From the NCBI GenBank assembly GCA_020850355.1, contig JADZEX010000020.1, positions 62,001-126,000 of the forward strand: 64,000 nt of DNA. Direction: 5' to 3'. Made by a program: the position numbers and the translations under genes. The DNA is from Fimbriimonadaceae bacterium (GTDB lineage Bacteria; Armatimonadota; UBA10988). Of the stretch, positions 17,288-28,568 are shown piece after piece (the stretch's first letter is position 1; each line of letters starts with the position of its first letter). The notes under the pieces are model-generated. The model did no database searches, was not told where the DNA came from, and saw only the letters and a list, made by a program, of their open reading frames with translations.

Positions 17288-17833
17288 CTAGTCGATCCGC
17301 ACCAGCCCATGCTCGGCCGGGTCGAAGCCAGCCGGGAAGCGGGTCGTCCCACGGGCCCCGGCATGGTACCGCGCGCCGCTCAGCGCGGCGTTCAAGAGGT
17401 CGGCCTCCGCCAGATCGGCACCGGCCAACTGCGCGCCGCTGAGGTCGGCCGCGGTGAGGTTGGTGAAGCGCAGCCGGGCGCCGCTGAGGTCGGCCCCGAG
17501 CAGCACCGCGCCGCGCAGGTTGGCCAGCTCCAGGTCACAACCACCCAGATTGGCGCCCGCCAACTGCGCGTCAGCCAGGTTGGCGTTGAACAGCTTGGCG
17601 TACCGCAGATCCGCCCCGCTCAGGAGCGCCCCGCGCAGGGCCGCCTCACTGAGGTTGCTGTACCGCAGGTCGGCCCCGGCCAGGCGGGCCCCACGCAGAT
17701 CGGTGCGGTGCAGGTCGGCGCCGTAAAGGTTGGCCGCGGTCAGGTCAGCAGCGGCCAGTTCGGCGCCGTGGAGGTCGGCACCGGCCAGCGCCGGAGCGCG
17801 GGCCAGGACGTCAGCACGGGTCCACTCAGCCAT
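17288..17833 (-). CDS. Pentapeptide-repeat protein
   Basis: 181 residues from ATG 17833 (GAGGTGGG upstream). About 26 consecutive A(D/N)LxX repeats run from residue 18 to about 150 (for example ADLHGAELAAADLTAANLYG), predicted to fold as a right-handed quadrilateral helix. The last 30 residues (YHAGARGTTRFPAGFDP) form the usual capping segment. Some family members mimic DNA and bind gyrase (Qnr/MfpA), but most have no known role, and this one lacks a diagnostic loop. First gene of a two-gene operon with the ankyrin protein. Confidence 0.9.
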   Translation of the reverse strand: MAEWTRADVLARAPALAGADLHGAELAAADLTAANLYGADLHRTDLRGARLAGADLRYSNLSEAALRGALLSGADLRYAKLFNANLADAQLAGANLGGCDLELANLRGAVLLGADLSGARLRFTNLTAADLSGAQLAGADLAEADLLNAALSGARYHAGARGTTRFPAGFDPAEHGLVRID

Positions 17834-17906
17834 CGCCCACCTCCGCCCCGGACTGTACCCGAGGGAGTCCGCCGCGTCAACCGCTGGCGGCCCGGCCAGG
17901 CCGCGG

Positions 17907-18218
17907 TCAGCGCCGCAGCGTCGCGAACACGGCGCGGTGGTCCGACCCGCCGAGCGGCCGCCGCCACAGGACCACCGCCAGCCCCAGGCCAACCCGCCGC
18001 TGCGCCCGTGGCCAGAGCAGGGGCAATGGCACCAGCCCGAGGATCACCCAGCAGGCCAAGGGCCAGATGGTGACCGCCGCCAGCGCGGTCGGCCGCCAGG
18101 TGTAGGCCCCAGCCACCCCAGCCGCCAGAGCTGCCGAACAGACCGCCACCGACCACCTCCAGCGCTCGTCCAGGCGCCCGCTCCCAGCGCACTGCTGCCC
18201 CCCGGTCCCGGCTGGCAA
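17907..18218 (-). pseudogene. Probable internally deleted endonuclease/exonuclease/phosphatase membrane protein
   Basis: 103 residues if read from TTG 18218. The N-terminal part has two or three hydrophobic helices (WSVAVCSAALAAGVAGAY, AAVTIWPLACWVILGLVPL) with an intervening basic WPRAQRR. The last residues, GGSDHRAVFATLRR, look like the catalytic tail of the endonuclease/exonuclease/phosphatase superfamily, whose members often carry exactly such N-terminal membrane helices. The catalytic core of about 220 residues that should lie between is absent, so I read this as a remnant of an in-frame deletion. The start codon is uncertain. Alternatively it is a small membrane protein with a chance match. 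Confidence 0.45.
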
Positions 18219-18256
18219 ACCTGCCCTGGCGGACTCGTCGCGACCCGCGCGCGCGT

Positions 18257-18285
18257 TTGGATGATCGGGAATGCTGTGGTAAACT
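18257..18285 (+). promoter_or_regulatory. Candidate sigma-70 promoter upstream of the aminotransferase
   Basis: TTGGAT (18257-18262) and TAAACT (18280-18285) with a 17-base spacer, in the 248-base gap before ATG 18467. This would leave a leader of about 175 bases in which I see no known riboswitch. Confidence 0.45.
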
Positions 18286-18466
18286 GGCGAGTTAAGAAGC
18301 TATGCGGAATCGTGGCGTGGCGATTGCGACGCAGGTCCCTCTCGCAACCCCTGCGCAAGATCCACAGGCAGTCGACTCGCGGTGAGGTTGTCGCGAACGC
18401 CGTTCAGGACGGCTCTAACAGATGGCGACCGCGGCGGGTGGGGCGGCGGCAGAGGAGCGCGAGAGC

Positions 18467-20876
<2,410 letters not shown>

Positions 20877-20901
20877 CCTGCCCGGCTGATACGGTATAAT
20901 G

Positions 20902-20940
20902 CACGGAGCGGGGCCCAGACGCCCCGCTCCGTGTTGCTTT
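20902..20940 (+). terminator. Rho-independent terminator after ahcY
   Basis: Perfect 13-bp stem (20902-20914 with 20921-20933), six-base loop CCAGAC, then TTGCTTT. A TATAAT hexamer (20895-20900) sits one base before the stem. No -35 match lies at the right spacing, so I do not call it a promoter. Confidence 0.85.
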
Positions 20941-20971
20941 CGGGCGACGGTCGGCTGAGCGGGAGCCATCG

Positions 20972-22867
20972 ATGGCGGAGCAGCCACAGGCAGTCGTGTT
21001 GGTGGTGGACGACGACCGGGGCATCTGCACCTCGTTGGCGATGCACCTGAAGTACCGCGGCTTTGCGGTCGAGACCGCCTGCTGTGGCAAGGACGGTCTC
21101 CGCCGCCTGGCTGCGGGCGGCATCGACCTCGTGATCACGGACATCGGGCTGCCCGACCTGAGTGGCCACGAAGTCGTCCGCCGGGCGGTCCACCTGGCCG
21201 TCGAGAAGGGTCTCGACCGACCAGAGTTCATCATCATGACCGCCAACGCCACCCTCGATCACGCCGTCTCGGCGCTCGAAGAGGGGGCCTGCCAGTTCAT
21301 CACCAAGCCGCTCTCGATGCCGTTCTTGGAAGTCGTCGTGAAGCACGCCCTGGCGCTGCGCGCGCTGCGCCAGCAGGTCGGGCAGCTCGAGAGTTCGCGC
21401 GAGCAGTTGGTGTTGCAGGCGTTGGCCGACATCACCGGCAGCCTGGGCCTGGTCGGTACCCTCGAGGCCGTCCTGCGGGCCCTGCAACTGCTGGCCCGGC
21501 CGACCACCTCGGCGATCTGGCTGGCCGACCAGACCGATCTGCAGATCAAGCCGGTGACGACCCTCTCGGCGGTGCCCGAGGTGCCGCTCGATCCGATCCA
21601 CGAGGAACTCGTGATCGAGTGCGGCGAGAGCGGCCACGTCCTGTTCCGCCGCCACGCCGAAGTCCGCTACGCCGCCGCCCCGGTGATCCTCGACGGCCGG
21701 GTCGAATGCGTCGTCAGCCTGGAGATTGAAGAACCCGACCGGCGGACCGACGAGGAGCTCAGCGAGGTCCTGCTGACCGTGGCGCAGTACTCCGCCGGCG
21801 CCATCCGCAAGGAGCGCGTCTTCGCCTCGCTCGAGACCTCGTCGATGCAGATCTCCAGCCTCTTCGAGGTTGGCCTCGCGATGAGCAGCGAGACGTCGCT
21901 GCAGAAGCTGTTCGACGTGATTGTCGACAGCTCGGCGCGGATCTGCGGCGCCGAACGCTGCTCGCTGATGCTGGTCGACAAAGACGGCGAGACCCTGCGC
22001 ATGCGGGCCGCGATTGGCATCCCGCCCGACATCGTGGCGAAGGCCGAAACCAAGATCGGGCACGGCATCGCGGGCTCGGTGGCCGCCAGCGGCGAGCCGC
22101 TGTTCATCTCGAACATCGAGGCGTCGGGGCAGTTCAGCCGCAAGAACGCCACCGACCGCTACAACAACACCTCGCTGGTCTGCGTGCCGATCCGGGTCCA
22201 GGACAAAGTCGTCGGGGTGATCAACGTCAACAACAAGCGGTCCGGCGCGGGCTTCACCGAGAACGACCTGAACCTGCTGACCCTGCTGGCCAGCCAGGCT
22301 GCGGTCGCCATCGGCAACGCCCACCGCTATCAGGACCTCAGCGAAAAGGCGATCACCGACGGCCTGACCGGGGTCTACATCCGGCGCTACTTCGACGAAT
22401 GCATCGACCGGGCCTACCGCAATGCGCGGAGCACCGGCCGGCAGTTCTCCCTGCTGATGATCGACATCGATTACTTCAAGAAGGTTAATGACAGCCACGG
22501 CCACCAGACCGGCGACGAGGCGCTGCGGACCGTCGCCGGCATCCTCAAGCAACTGGTGCGCGACGACGACCTGGTCTGCCGCTACGGCGGCGAGGAGTTC
22601 GCGGTGATCCTGTCGCGCGCCAGCGGGCAGATCGCCGCGCGTGTCGCCGAGCGGATCCGCTCGACCGTCGCGGGCACGGCGGTGCAGACCACCGAGGCCA
22701 CCCTGACGGTGCAGGTCAGCATCGGTCTGGCGACGGTCTCCGAGCAGTACCACTCGCCCGAAGCCGTGGTCCGGGCCGCCGATGCGGCGTTGTACCAGGC
22801 CAAGGAGCAGGGCCGCAACCAGGTGGTGGTGGCGACGATCGACGACTCACAGGCCGCCGATGCCTGA
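20972..22867 (+). CDS. Receiver-GAF-GAF-GGDEF diguanylate cyclase
   Basis: 631 residues. Residues 8-125: response-regulator receiver with phosphoacceptor Asp57 and a KP motif (ITKPLS). Residues about 145-270: a divergent GAF-like segment. Residues about 290-450: a clear GAF domain. From about 460: a GGDEF domain with active-site GGEEF at 539-543 and an intact inhibitory I-site RDDD at 530-533, exactly five residues before. It should therefore make cyclic di-GMP from GTP under product feedback, controlled by phosphorylation and by a small ligand of the GAF domain. No cognate histidine kinase is adjacent. Its 3' end overlaps the convergent DUF6785 gene by 21 bases. Confidence 0.93.
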   Translation: MAEQPQAVVLVVDDDRGICTSLAMHLKYRGFAVETACCGKDGLRRLAAGGIDLVITDIGLPDLSGHEVVRRAVHLAVEKGLDRPEFIIMTANATLDHAVSALEEGACQFITKPLSMPFLEVVVKHALALRALRQQVGQLESSREQLVLQALADITGSLGLVGTLEAVLRALQLLARPTTSAIWLADQTDLQIKPVTTLSAVPEVPLDPIHEELVIECGESGHVLFRRHAEVRYAAAPVILDGRVECVVSLEIEEPDRRTDEELSEVLLTVAQYSAGAIRKERVFASLETSSMQISSLFEVGLAMSSETSLQKLFDVIVDSSARICGAERCSLMLVDKDGETLRMRAAIGIPPDIVAKAETKIGHGIAGSVAASGEPLFISNIEASGQFSRKNATDRYNNTSLVCVPIRVQDKVVGVINVNNKRSGAGFTENDLNLLTLLASQAAVAIGNAHRYQDLSEKAITDGLTGVYIRRYFDECIDRAYRNARSTGRQFSLLMIDIDYFKKVNDSHGHQTGDEALRTVAGILKQLVRDDDLVCRYGGEEFAVILSRASGQIAARVAERIRSTVAGTAVQTTEATLTVQVSIGLATVSEQYHSPEAVVRAADAALYQAKEQGRNQVVVATIDDSQAADA

Positions 22868-24781
22868 GTTGGCAGGCAGGTAGAGCTGCCAGGCGAGGTC
22901 GATCAGCGTCCGGACAAACCCGGCGCCGAACTCGCCGATCACCAGACCCAGGAAGAACGGCACGGTGCGCCGGTAGGCGCGCAGCCCGCCGTAACGCAGG
23001 ATCATCGACTTGATGCCCCAGGTCAGCGTCAGCGGCACCCACAGCCGTTGCAGGGCGAAGCTGTTGCCGACCACCCAGCCGGCCGGATGGAACGGCCACC
23101 AGACGAAGCGCGTGCGCAGCACGACCAACAGCCCGCAGACCGCGGCCCCAAAGACGTTGGCGCCCAGCGCGCCGCGACTGGCCTTGACCGGCACCGTCAG
23201 CAGCCGGGCGACGATCTGCCAGGGATCGAGCCCGAAGGCCCAGACCGCCGGGCCGGTGAACCGGCCGCCCTCCAGCCCGATGTCGTAGCTGACGTGGAGC
23301 ATCGCCCAGAAGCCGGTGACGATGCCGCCGACGGTGGCCAGCAGGACCACCAGACTGAACCGCCGCAGGTCGCCGCCCACGCGGTGCAGCAGCCGCAGGC
23401 CGTGGAGCTGGTGCTGCAGGTTGTAGTTGCGCTGCGTGCGGTTGAGCCAGAACAGCAGCGTCATCGTGATCAGTTCGGGTGGCTTGTAGGCCAGAGTCCC
23501 GGCGGCGCGGCGCATGATGTCGTCGGCGCCACGCTGGTACAGCTCGATGCTCGGCAGGCCGACCTCGGCCCGCACCCGCGCCACCGCCAGCACAATCGCC
23601 AGCAGCAGCGCCCAGTAGAGCAACGCCACCCAGACCCGCATTCCCAGGAGCACCGTGAAGCTGACCAGGAACAGGCCGCCCAAGACCAGCCCGATCCAGG
23701 CCCAGCGGTAGCGCAGCGGCTCCCCGCGGTCGTCTGCGGGCGCTCGGCCGCAGGCCTGGCGCAGTGTCTCGCCAAGGTGGGCGCGGGCCGCCCAAATGGT
23801 GAACAGCCCAAACCCGATGAAGGCCCCGGCTGACTGCTGGTTGACGTACGGGAAACCATCCCAGTCGGTGAAGCCCGCGACTCCCGCCAGCATCCGCTCG
23901 CAGCGCGTCAGCGCGAAGAAGAACCAGCACGAGAAGACCAGGTCGGTCGGCAGCAAGAACGAGAGGCCGAAGGCGAAGGGATAGAAGCAGATCGGCAAGG
24001 TGCCCATGAAGCGCCAGGGCGCCTCGCTGAAGGTGAGGTTGGTGACGCCGAGGTTGATGCCCGGCACGCCCGGCCAAATCTGGTGCGCCAGGTTGAGGAA
24101 CTGCATCCCGGCCGCCAGCACCGCGCCGGCGAAGAAAGTCGGGCTGCGCAGCAGCTCCCCACCAGGATCGCTGGCCGCCAGCGGCACCTCGGCCAGCGGG
24201 TAGCTCAGCCGTTCATGGTCCCACTGCCGGCGCAGCAGGCTGGCCAGGCAGTACATCGTGCCGGCGACCACCAGTGCCACCACCGCCCAGACGGTCAGGG
24301 CCGGCAGCCAGGCGGCCAGGTGGCCGTGCTGGTAGAGCGAGGTGTGGCCCCGCAGTAGATTGCTCAGGGCCTCCGGATCGGTGACCACCACGCGGTTCTT
24401 GAGGTGCGGGTGGATCAAGTTGGCCCAGTTGTTCTCCGGCGTGGCCCGCGCATGGATGTAGGCGATGGCCGTGTAGAGGATCTGCAGTTGGTCGTGGCCG
24501 GCGATGTTGCTGGCGATCACCAGCATCGCGTAGACCACCAGCAACTCGCCCCGGGCCAGCGCCCAAGCCGGGCGCCAGCGCCCCAGCGCGCGGTTGGCCA
24601 GGCTCAACAGCAGCAGCGCGGCGACGCAGTGGAAGAAGAGCTGCGGGATGGTCGGGGTGTCGGAGTAGCGCACGTACTCGATCTGGATCAGCCACACCGC
24701 GTTGAGCGGCAGGAGCAGCAGACCGAGCAACACGGCGCGCGGCGTAACCGCCAGGGCCTGGGTCCGGTCCGACGCCGCCAT
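22847..24781 (-). CDS. Polytopic membrane protein, DUF6785/DUF6784 type
   Basis: 644 residues from ATG 24781 (GGAG five bases upstream). About 12-14 hydrophobic helices (RAVLLGLLLLPLNAVWLIQIEY opens the first). Typical family segments: ARGELLVVYAMLVIAS, DHERLSYPLAEVPL, the NQQSAGAFIGFGLF loop and FGAGFVRTLIDLAWQLYLP at the end. Long oligopeptide-transporter-like proteins of this kind are frequent in Armatimonadota and PVC genomes and have no known function. A transport role for glycan-derived compounds is only a guess. It lies downstream of, and 49 bases from, the STN-like gene on the same strand. It also overlaps the diguanylate cyclase tail-to-tail. Confidence 0.8.
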   Translation of the reverse strand: MAASDRTQALAVTPRAVLLGLLLLPLNAVWLIQIEYVRYSDTPTIPQLFFHCVAALLLLSLANRALGRWRPAWALARGELLVVYAMLVIASNIAGHDQLQILYTAIAYIHARATPENNWANLIHPHLKNRVVVTDPEALSNLLRGHTSLYQHGHLAAWLPALTVWAVVALVVAGTMYCLASLLRRQWDHERLSYPLAEVPLAASDPGGELLRSPTFFAGAVLAAGMQFLNLAHQIWPGVPGINLGVTNLTFSEAPWRFMGTLPICFYPFAFGLSFLLPTDLVFSCWFFFALTRCERMLAGVAGFTDWDGFPYVNQQSAGAFIGFGLFTIWAARAHLGETLRQACGRAPADDRGEPLRYRWAWIGLVLGGLFLVSFTVLLGMRVWVALLYWALLLAIVLAVARVRAEVGLPSIELYQRGADDIMRRAAGTLAYKPPELITMTLLFWLNRTQRNYNLQHQLHGLRLLHRVGGDLRRFSLVVLLATVGGIVTGFWAMLHVSYDIGLEGGRFTGPAVWAFGLDPWQIVARLLTVPVKASRGALGANVFGAAVCGLLVVLRTRFVWWPFHPAGWVVGNSFALQRLWVPLTLTWGIKSMILRYGGLRAYRRTVPFFLGLVIGEFGAGFVRTLIDLAWQLYLPANSGIGGL

Positions 24782-24830
24782 GCTCACTCCGTGGGTCGCC
24801 AGGAGCTTCGCGCTGCCGCGTCGGGCTCCT

Positions 24831-25616
24831 CTACGGCGTGCCGAGCGGCTCGCAGACGGTCCAGCCGCGGCTGTCGCTGCGGAGCTTGAGGCCGAAGCGG
24901 GCGGGGTTGGTGAACACCGTTGGCACCAGCAGATCGGCCAGCGGACCGCGGAAGTTGGCGGGGTACTGCTCGATCATCTGCGGCTGCGGCAGACCCTCGC
25001 GCAGCACGATCACGCGGTCGGGCGAGACCAGCCGCAGGATCTGGCCGGGGTCGACCCGCAGGTACAGCCCGGCGGCCTGGCAGAGCATGCCGAGACAGCG
25101 GATCAGCGGCGCCTGGTAGAACGAAGCCGTCACCCGCAGTCCGGTCGGGGCGGTCGGATCAAGCGCCAGCCGGGTCCCACTGAGCCGCTGCAGCGTCGCC
25201 GCCGCGTCGGGCAGCGGGACATTCTCCAGGCCAACGGTGACCGGACGGGTCAGCAGGTTCACCGGCACCTTCACGGCCGCCGCCGGCACGTCGCCGAGGC
25301 CGTCGAGGTACTGCCGGATGCGCGGGTCGATGGTCACCAGGGCGCCACCCTCGATGGGCTCCCAGACGAGGTCGATCCCGCGGCAGATCAGGTCAAGGGC
25401 TTTGTTGAGAGGCTGGTCCCGGAGGTCGAGGGAGATGGGCACGTCCGGCACGCGGTCATCGAGGATCAGGGTCAACTTGGCCTGCTGCCCGATGGCCGCC
25501 AGGAGGGCCCGCAGCGGCTGGTTGCGCGCCTCGACCGAGACGCTGACGTCGTCCAACGCGGCCAGCGCCGGACCGCCAGCCAGCCAGCAGATCAGGATCA
25601 CTCGCCACAGCACCAC
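24831..25616 (-). CDS. Exported protein with secretin/TonB short N-terminal (STN)-like repeats
   Basis: 261 residues from GTG 25616. Signal peptide ends near ALAAL (residue 20). Two regions show the STN/secretin-N pattern: VSVEARNQPLRALLAAIGQQ with ISLDLRDQPLNKALDLI, then VGLENVPLPDAAATLQRLSG with VTASFYQAPLIRCLGMLCQ. Such domains occur in secretins, FecA-type receptors and anti-sigma partners, but no outer-membrane beta-barrel follows, so it is a stand-alone periplasmic protein. Its role is unknown. It has the DUF6785 gene downstream and an alpha/beta hydrolase gene 85 bases upstream, all on the same strand. Confidence 0.7.
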   Translation of the reverse strand: MVLWRVILICWLAGGPALAALDDVSVSVEARNQPLRALLAAIGQQAKLTLILDDRVPDVPISLDLRDQPLNKALDLICRGIDLVWEPIEGGALVTIDPRIRQYLDGLGDVPAAAVKVPVNLLTRPVTVGLENVPLPDAAATLQRLSGTRLALDPTAPTGLRVTASFYQAPLIRCLGMLCQAAGLYLRVDPGQILRLVSPDRVIVLREGLPQPQMIEQYPANFRGPLADLLVPTVFTNPARFGLKLRSDSRGWTVCEPLGTP

Positions 25617-25701
25617 GCACCTCGCTCCCGAGACTACGGCTATGGTGACAAGAGTGCGCCGATTCGGTGCCGCTCAAACCTGCCGCGCTGCCGTCGGGCG
25701 G

Positions 25702-26685
25702 TCACTTCTGCTGCCACTCGTCCTGCGCTTCCAACAGCGCCGCCGCCGCGGGCCCCCGCAACCAGGCCTTGGCCGCGGCGTCGCCGCGCAGGTAGGTGTC
25801 CCAGAAGGCCATCGTGAAGGCCTGGATCACGCGGTGGTGATTCGGGTTCCGCTCGCCCCGATCGCCCGGCAGCGCCCGCTCGCTGAAGGCCGAGTGCTGC
25901 GCGCCGAACAGCACCAGCCCATACTTGTCGCCGGGGGGCAGCGCCGGGTAGACCGCCCGCCGCGTCTCGACGGTGGCGTTGCCGATGGGTGAGGTGTCGG
26001 CGGTGCCGGTCATCGTCAGCCACGGGATCGCCACCTTGCCGAAGGCGGCCGCGGCGGCCGCCACCGTCGGCGCGCTCGGGCTGTAGGCGACCGCCGCGTC
26101 GATCCGCGAGTCGGTGTAGGCCTGCCCGATCAGCGGGTAGTTCTGCCCGCTGACGGCCTGCGTCGTCAGCGCCCCGAAACTGTGCCCGCTCATCCCGACC
26201 TGCTCCAGATTCAGCCGCCCGCGCAGGGCGTGGCCCGGCTCCTGGTTCCAGACGGCCAACTGATCGATGACGGCTGGGACATCCTTCATGCGGAGCTGGA
26301 AGTTCTGGGCCGAGGCGGCGGCGTTCATGGCCTTCAGGACATCGCGCGCCGGCAGCCCTTTCCAGACACTCTCGTCGCTGCCGGGGTGCTGCATGAAAAC
26401 GCCGACGTACCCCCGCCGGGCCCAGTGCTCGCCGAGGTAGGCGTTGTTGCGGCAACTGCCGCCCAGGCCGTGGCTGAACAGCACCACCGGCGCCGCCGCG
26501 GTGCCCGCCGGCAGGTAGACCCGCAATGGCAGGTCGCGCTTCCGGGTGGCGTCGTGGACCGTCAAGTCGACCGTCTGGGCAGTCGCCTCGGGCGGCACCG
26601 CCAGCGGGTCGTAAGCGCCGTCGGCGGCGCTCGCGAGGCCCACCAGACTCAGACAGACCGCACCAGCCCACAGCCACTGTCGCAT
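25702..26685 (-). CDS. Exported alpha/beta hydrolase (dienelactone hydrolase/PAF-acetylhydrolase-like)
   Basis: 327 residues. Signal peptide MRQWLWAGAVCLSLVGLASA. The core has VVLFSHGLGGS (oxyanion hole), YVGVFMQHPGSDE, the nucleophile elbow MSGHSFGAL with Ser in GHSFG, a WLTMTGTADTSP acid loop and LFGAQHSAFSE carrying the candidate catalytic His. The arrangement fits chlorophyllase, PAF-acetylhydrolase and polyester-hydrolase-like families rather than true dienelactone hydrolases. It probably hydrolyses an ester outside the cytoplasm, for example an acetylated glycan. Divergent from the fucosidase gene, sharing a 140-base intergenic region. Confidence 0.85.
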   Translation of the reverse strand: MRQWLWAGAVCLSLVGLASAADGAYDPLAVPPEATAQTVDLTVHDATRKRDLPLRVYLPAGTAAAPVVLFSHGLGGSCRNNAYLGEHWARRGYVGVFMQHPGSDESVWKGLPARDVLKAMNAAASAQNFQLRMKDVPAVIDQLAVWNQEPGHALRGRLNLEQVGMSGHSFGALTTQAVSGQNYPLIGQAYTDSRIDAAVAYSPSAPTVAAAAAAFGKVAIPWLTMTGTADTSPIGNATVETRRAVYPALPPGDKYGLVLFGAQHSAFSERALPGDRGERNPNHHRVIQAFTMAFWDTYLRGDAAAKAWLRGPAAAALLEAQDEWQQK

Positions 26686-26825
26686 CGCCGCACTCCTTCG
26701 CGTGGTCCTGGTCGGCTGGACGCCTGCCGGGCGCGACCGTTACACCGCGCCGCTTGAACGTCCCGTTACGCGAACGGCGGCAGGAGTCCTGGGCCTGCTG
26801 GGCAACGTGGCCGCGGGAGAACTCG

Positions 26826-28568
26826 ATGCGGCGGACCAAGGGCTGGGTCGTGGGGCTGGGACTGCTGCTGCTCGGCACCGCCTGCGGACAGGGGCTGCAG
26901 GAAACCGTCGCTCAACGCGATGGCCGCATGGCCTGGTGGCGCGAGGCGAAGTTCGGGCTGTTCATCCACTGGGGCCTCTACGCCGTGCCCGCCGGCAGTT
27001 ACGACGGCAAGCCGGTCGGGGGCATCGGCGAGTGGATCATGAACCGCGGCAAGATCCCGGTCGACGTCTACGCCAAGTACGCGGAGCAGTTCAATCCCAC
27101 GCAGTACGACGCCGAAGCCTGGGCCCAACTCGCCGTCGACGCGGGCATGAAGTACGTCGTGATCACCTCGAAGCATCACGACGGCTTCGCGATGTTCAAG
27201 TCCAACGCCTCGCGCTACAACATCGTCGATGCCACACCCTATGGCCGCGACCCGTTGAAGGACCTCGCCGCGGCGTGCGCCAGGCGGGGGCTCAAGCTGG
27301 GCTTCTACTACAGCCAGGCCCAGGACTGGCACCACCCCGGCGGCGCCGCGGCCGGGGGGCACTGGGACCCGAAGCAAGACGGCGACATGGGCAAGTACAT
27401 CGACGAAGTGGCCGTCCCACAGGTCCGCGAGATTCTCAGCAACTACGGGCCGATCGCGATTCTCTGGTGGGACACCCCCACCAACATGACGCGCGAAATG
27501 GCCGACAAGCTGTTCCCCCTGACCGCGCTGCAGCCCGGCCTGATCACCAACAACCGCCTCGGCGGCGGCTACCGGGGCGACACCGAGACTCCCGAGCAGC
27601 ACATCCCGGCGACCGGCTATCCCGGCCGTGATTGGGAGACCTGCATGACGCTCAACGACACCTGGGGCTTCAAGGCCGACGACCACCGCTGGAAGCCGAC
27701 CAGCGTGCTGCTGCGCAACCTGATCGACATCGTCAGCAAGGGCGGCAACTACCTGCTCAACGTCGGCCCGACCGCCACCGGGCTGATCCCGGAGCCCAGC
27801 GTGCAGCGCCTGCGCGAGGTCGGCGCCTGGCTCAAGGTCAATGGCGCGGCGGTCTACGGGACCACCGCCAGTCCCTTCCGCCGGCTGCCCTTCAACGGCC
27901 GCTGCACCGTCAAGGGCGACCAGCTCTACCTGCACGTCTTCGAGTGGCCGGCCGCCGGGCTCACCCTCAGCGGGCTGCTGACCCCGGTCAAGTCGGCGCG
28001 CTTCCTGGCCGGTGGCGAGGCCAAGCTGACCCGTGGCGGCACGGCTGAGCAGCCGACCTGGCAGATTGCCGCACCGACCCAGGCCGATCCCTTGGCGACG
28101 GTCGTCGCCCTGACGCTGGATGGGCCGCTGGCGGTCGAGGACCAGGCGCCGGTGGTCGGCGTCGACGCCAGTGGCAGCATTGTCCTGAAGGCCGGCGAGG
28201 CGAAGCTGACGGGCGAGACGATCAAGTACGAGGAAGGCAACGGACGCGACAACCTGGGCTACTGGACGGCGGCCGGCGATTACGCCAGTTGGCAGCTCCA
28301 GACGCCGGCGGCCGGCGAGTGGGTGGTGCTGCTAACCTACGCCTGCGACCAGGGCGCCGGCGGCGGCAGCTACCTGGTGACGCTCGGCGGGCAGGAGTGG
28401 CGGGCCGCGACGGTCGATACCGGCTCCTGGACCAGTTGGCGCACCGAGGCCGTCGGCAAGCTCAGCCTGCCCGCCGGCAAGCACAGCCTCAGTGTGAAGG
28501 TGGCCGAGATGAAGACCTACGCGCTGATGAACCTCAAAGAGCTGCGGCTGGTCCCGGCGCGCTGGTGA
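26826..28568 (+). CDS. GH29 alpha-L-fucosidase, exported
   Basis: 580 residues from ATG 26826 (GGGAG upstream). Signal with a possible lipobox (LLLGTAC). Clear GH29 catalytic barrel: WWREAKFGLFIHWGLYAVPAG at the start, KYVVITSKHHDGFAMF, then ILWWDTPT with the expected nucleophile Asp216. Further on are NRLGG and the WETCMTLNDTWGF segment, followed by VLLRNLIDIVSKGGNYLLNVGPT. After the C-terminal beta domain comes an extra module (from about ASWQLQTPAAGEW) resembling a carbohydrate-binding domain. It releases alpha-L-fucose from glycans. The next gene begins within its stop codon (TGATG). Confidence 0.95.
   Translation: MRRTKGWVVGLGLLLLGTACGQGLQETVAQRDGRMAWWREAKFGLFIHWGLYAVPAGSYDGKPVGGIGEWIMNRGKIPVDVYAKYAEQFNPTQYDAEAWAQLAVDAGMKYVVITSKHHDGFAMFKSNASRYNIVDATPYGRDPLKDLAAACARRGLKLGFYYSQAQDWHHPGGAAAGGHWDPKQDGDMGKYIDEVAVPQVREILSNYGPIAILWWDTPTNMTREMADKLFPLTALQPGLITNNRLGGGYRGDTETPEQHIPATGYPGRDWETCMTLNDTWGFKADDHRWKPTSVLLRNLIDIVSKGGNYLLNVGPTATGLIPEPSVQRLREVGAWLKVNGAAVYGTTASPFRRLPFNGRCTVKGDQLYLHVFEWPAAGLTLSGLLTPVKSARFLAGGEAKLTRGGTAEQPTWQIAAPTQADPLATVVALTLDGPLAVEDQAPVVGVDASGSIVLKAGEAKLTGETIKYEEGNGRDNLGYWTAAGDYASWQLQTPAAGEWVVLLTYACDQGAGGGSYLVTLGGQEWRAATVDTGSWTSWRTEAVGKLSLPAGKHSLSVKVAEMKTYALMNLKELRLVPARW

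Noticed and set aside
17454-17760. Repeated DNA of about 15 bases on the plus strand, considered as a tandem repeat or CRISPR-like array
   Set aside because: The periodicity is 15 bases and coincides with the five-residue repeats of the pentapeptide protein on the minus strand. There are no spacers.
15257-18073. A 938-codon plus-strand frame
   Set aside because: Antisense to the glycosidase-like, ankyrin and pentapeptide genes. Its apparent VG-, QVG-type repeats are the mirror image of the pentapeptide repeats.
20895-20900. A perfect TATAAT hexamer as promoter of the diguanylate cyclase
   Set aside because: No -35-like sequence lies 16-18 bases upstream, and a transcript begun here would run straight into a 13-bp terminator hairpin.
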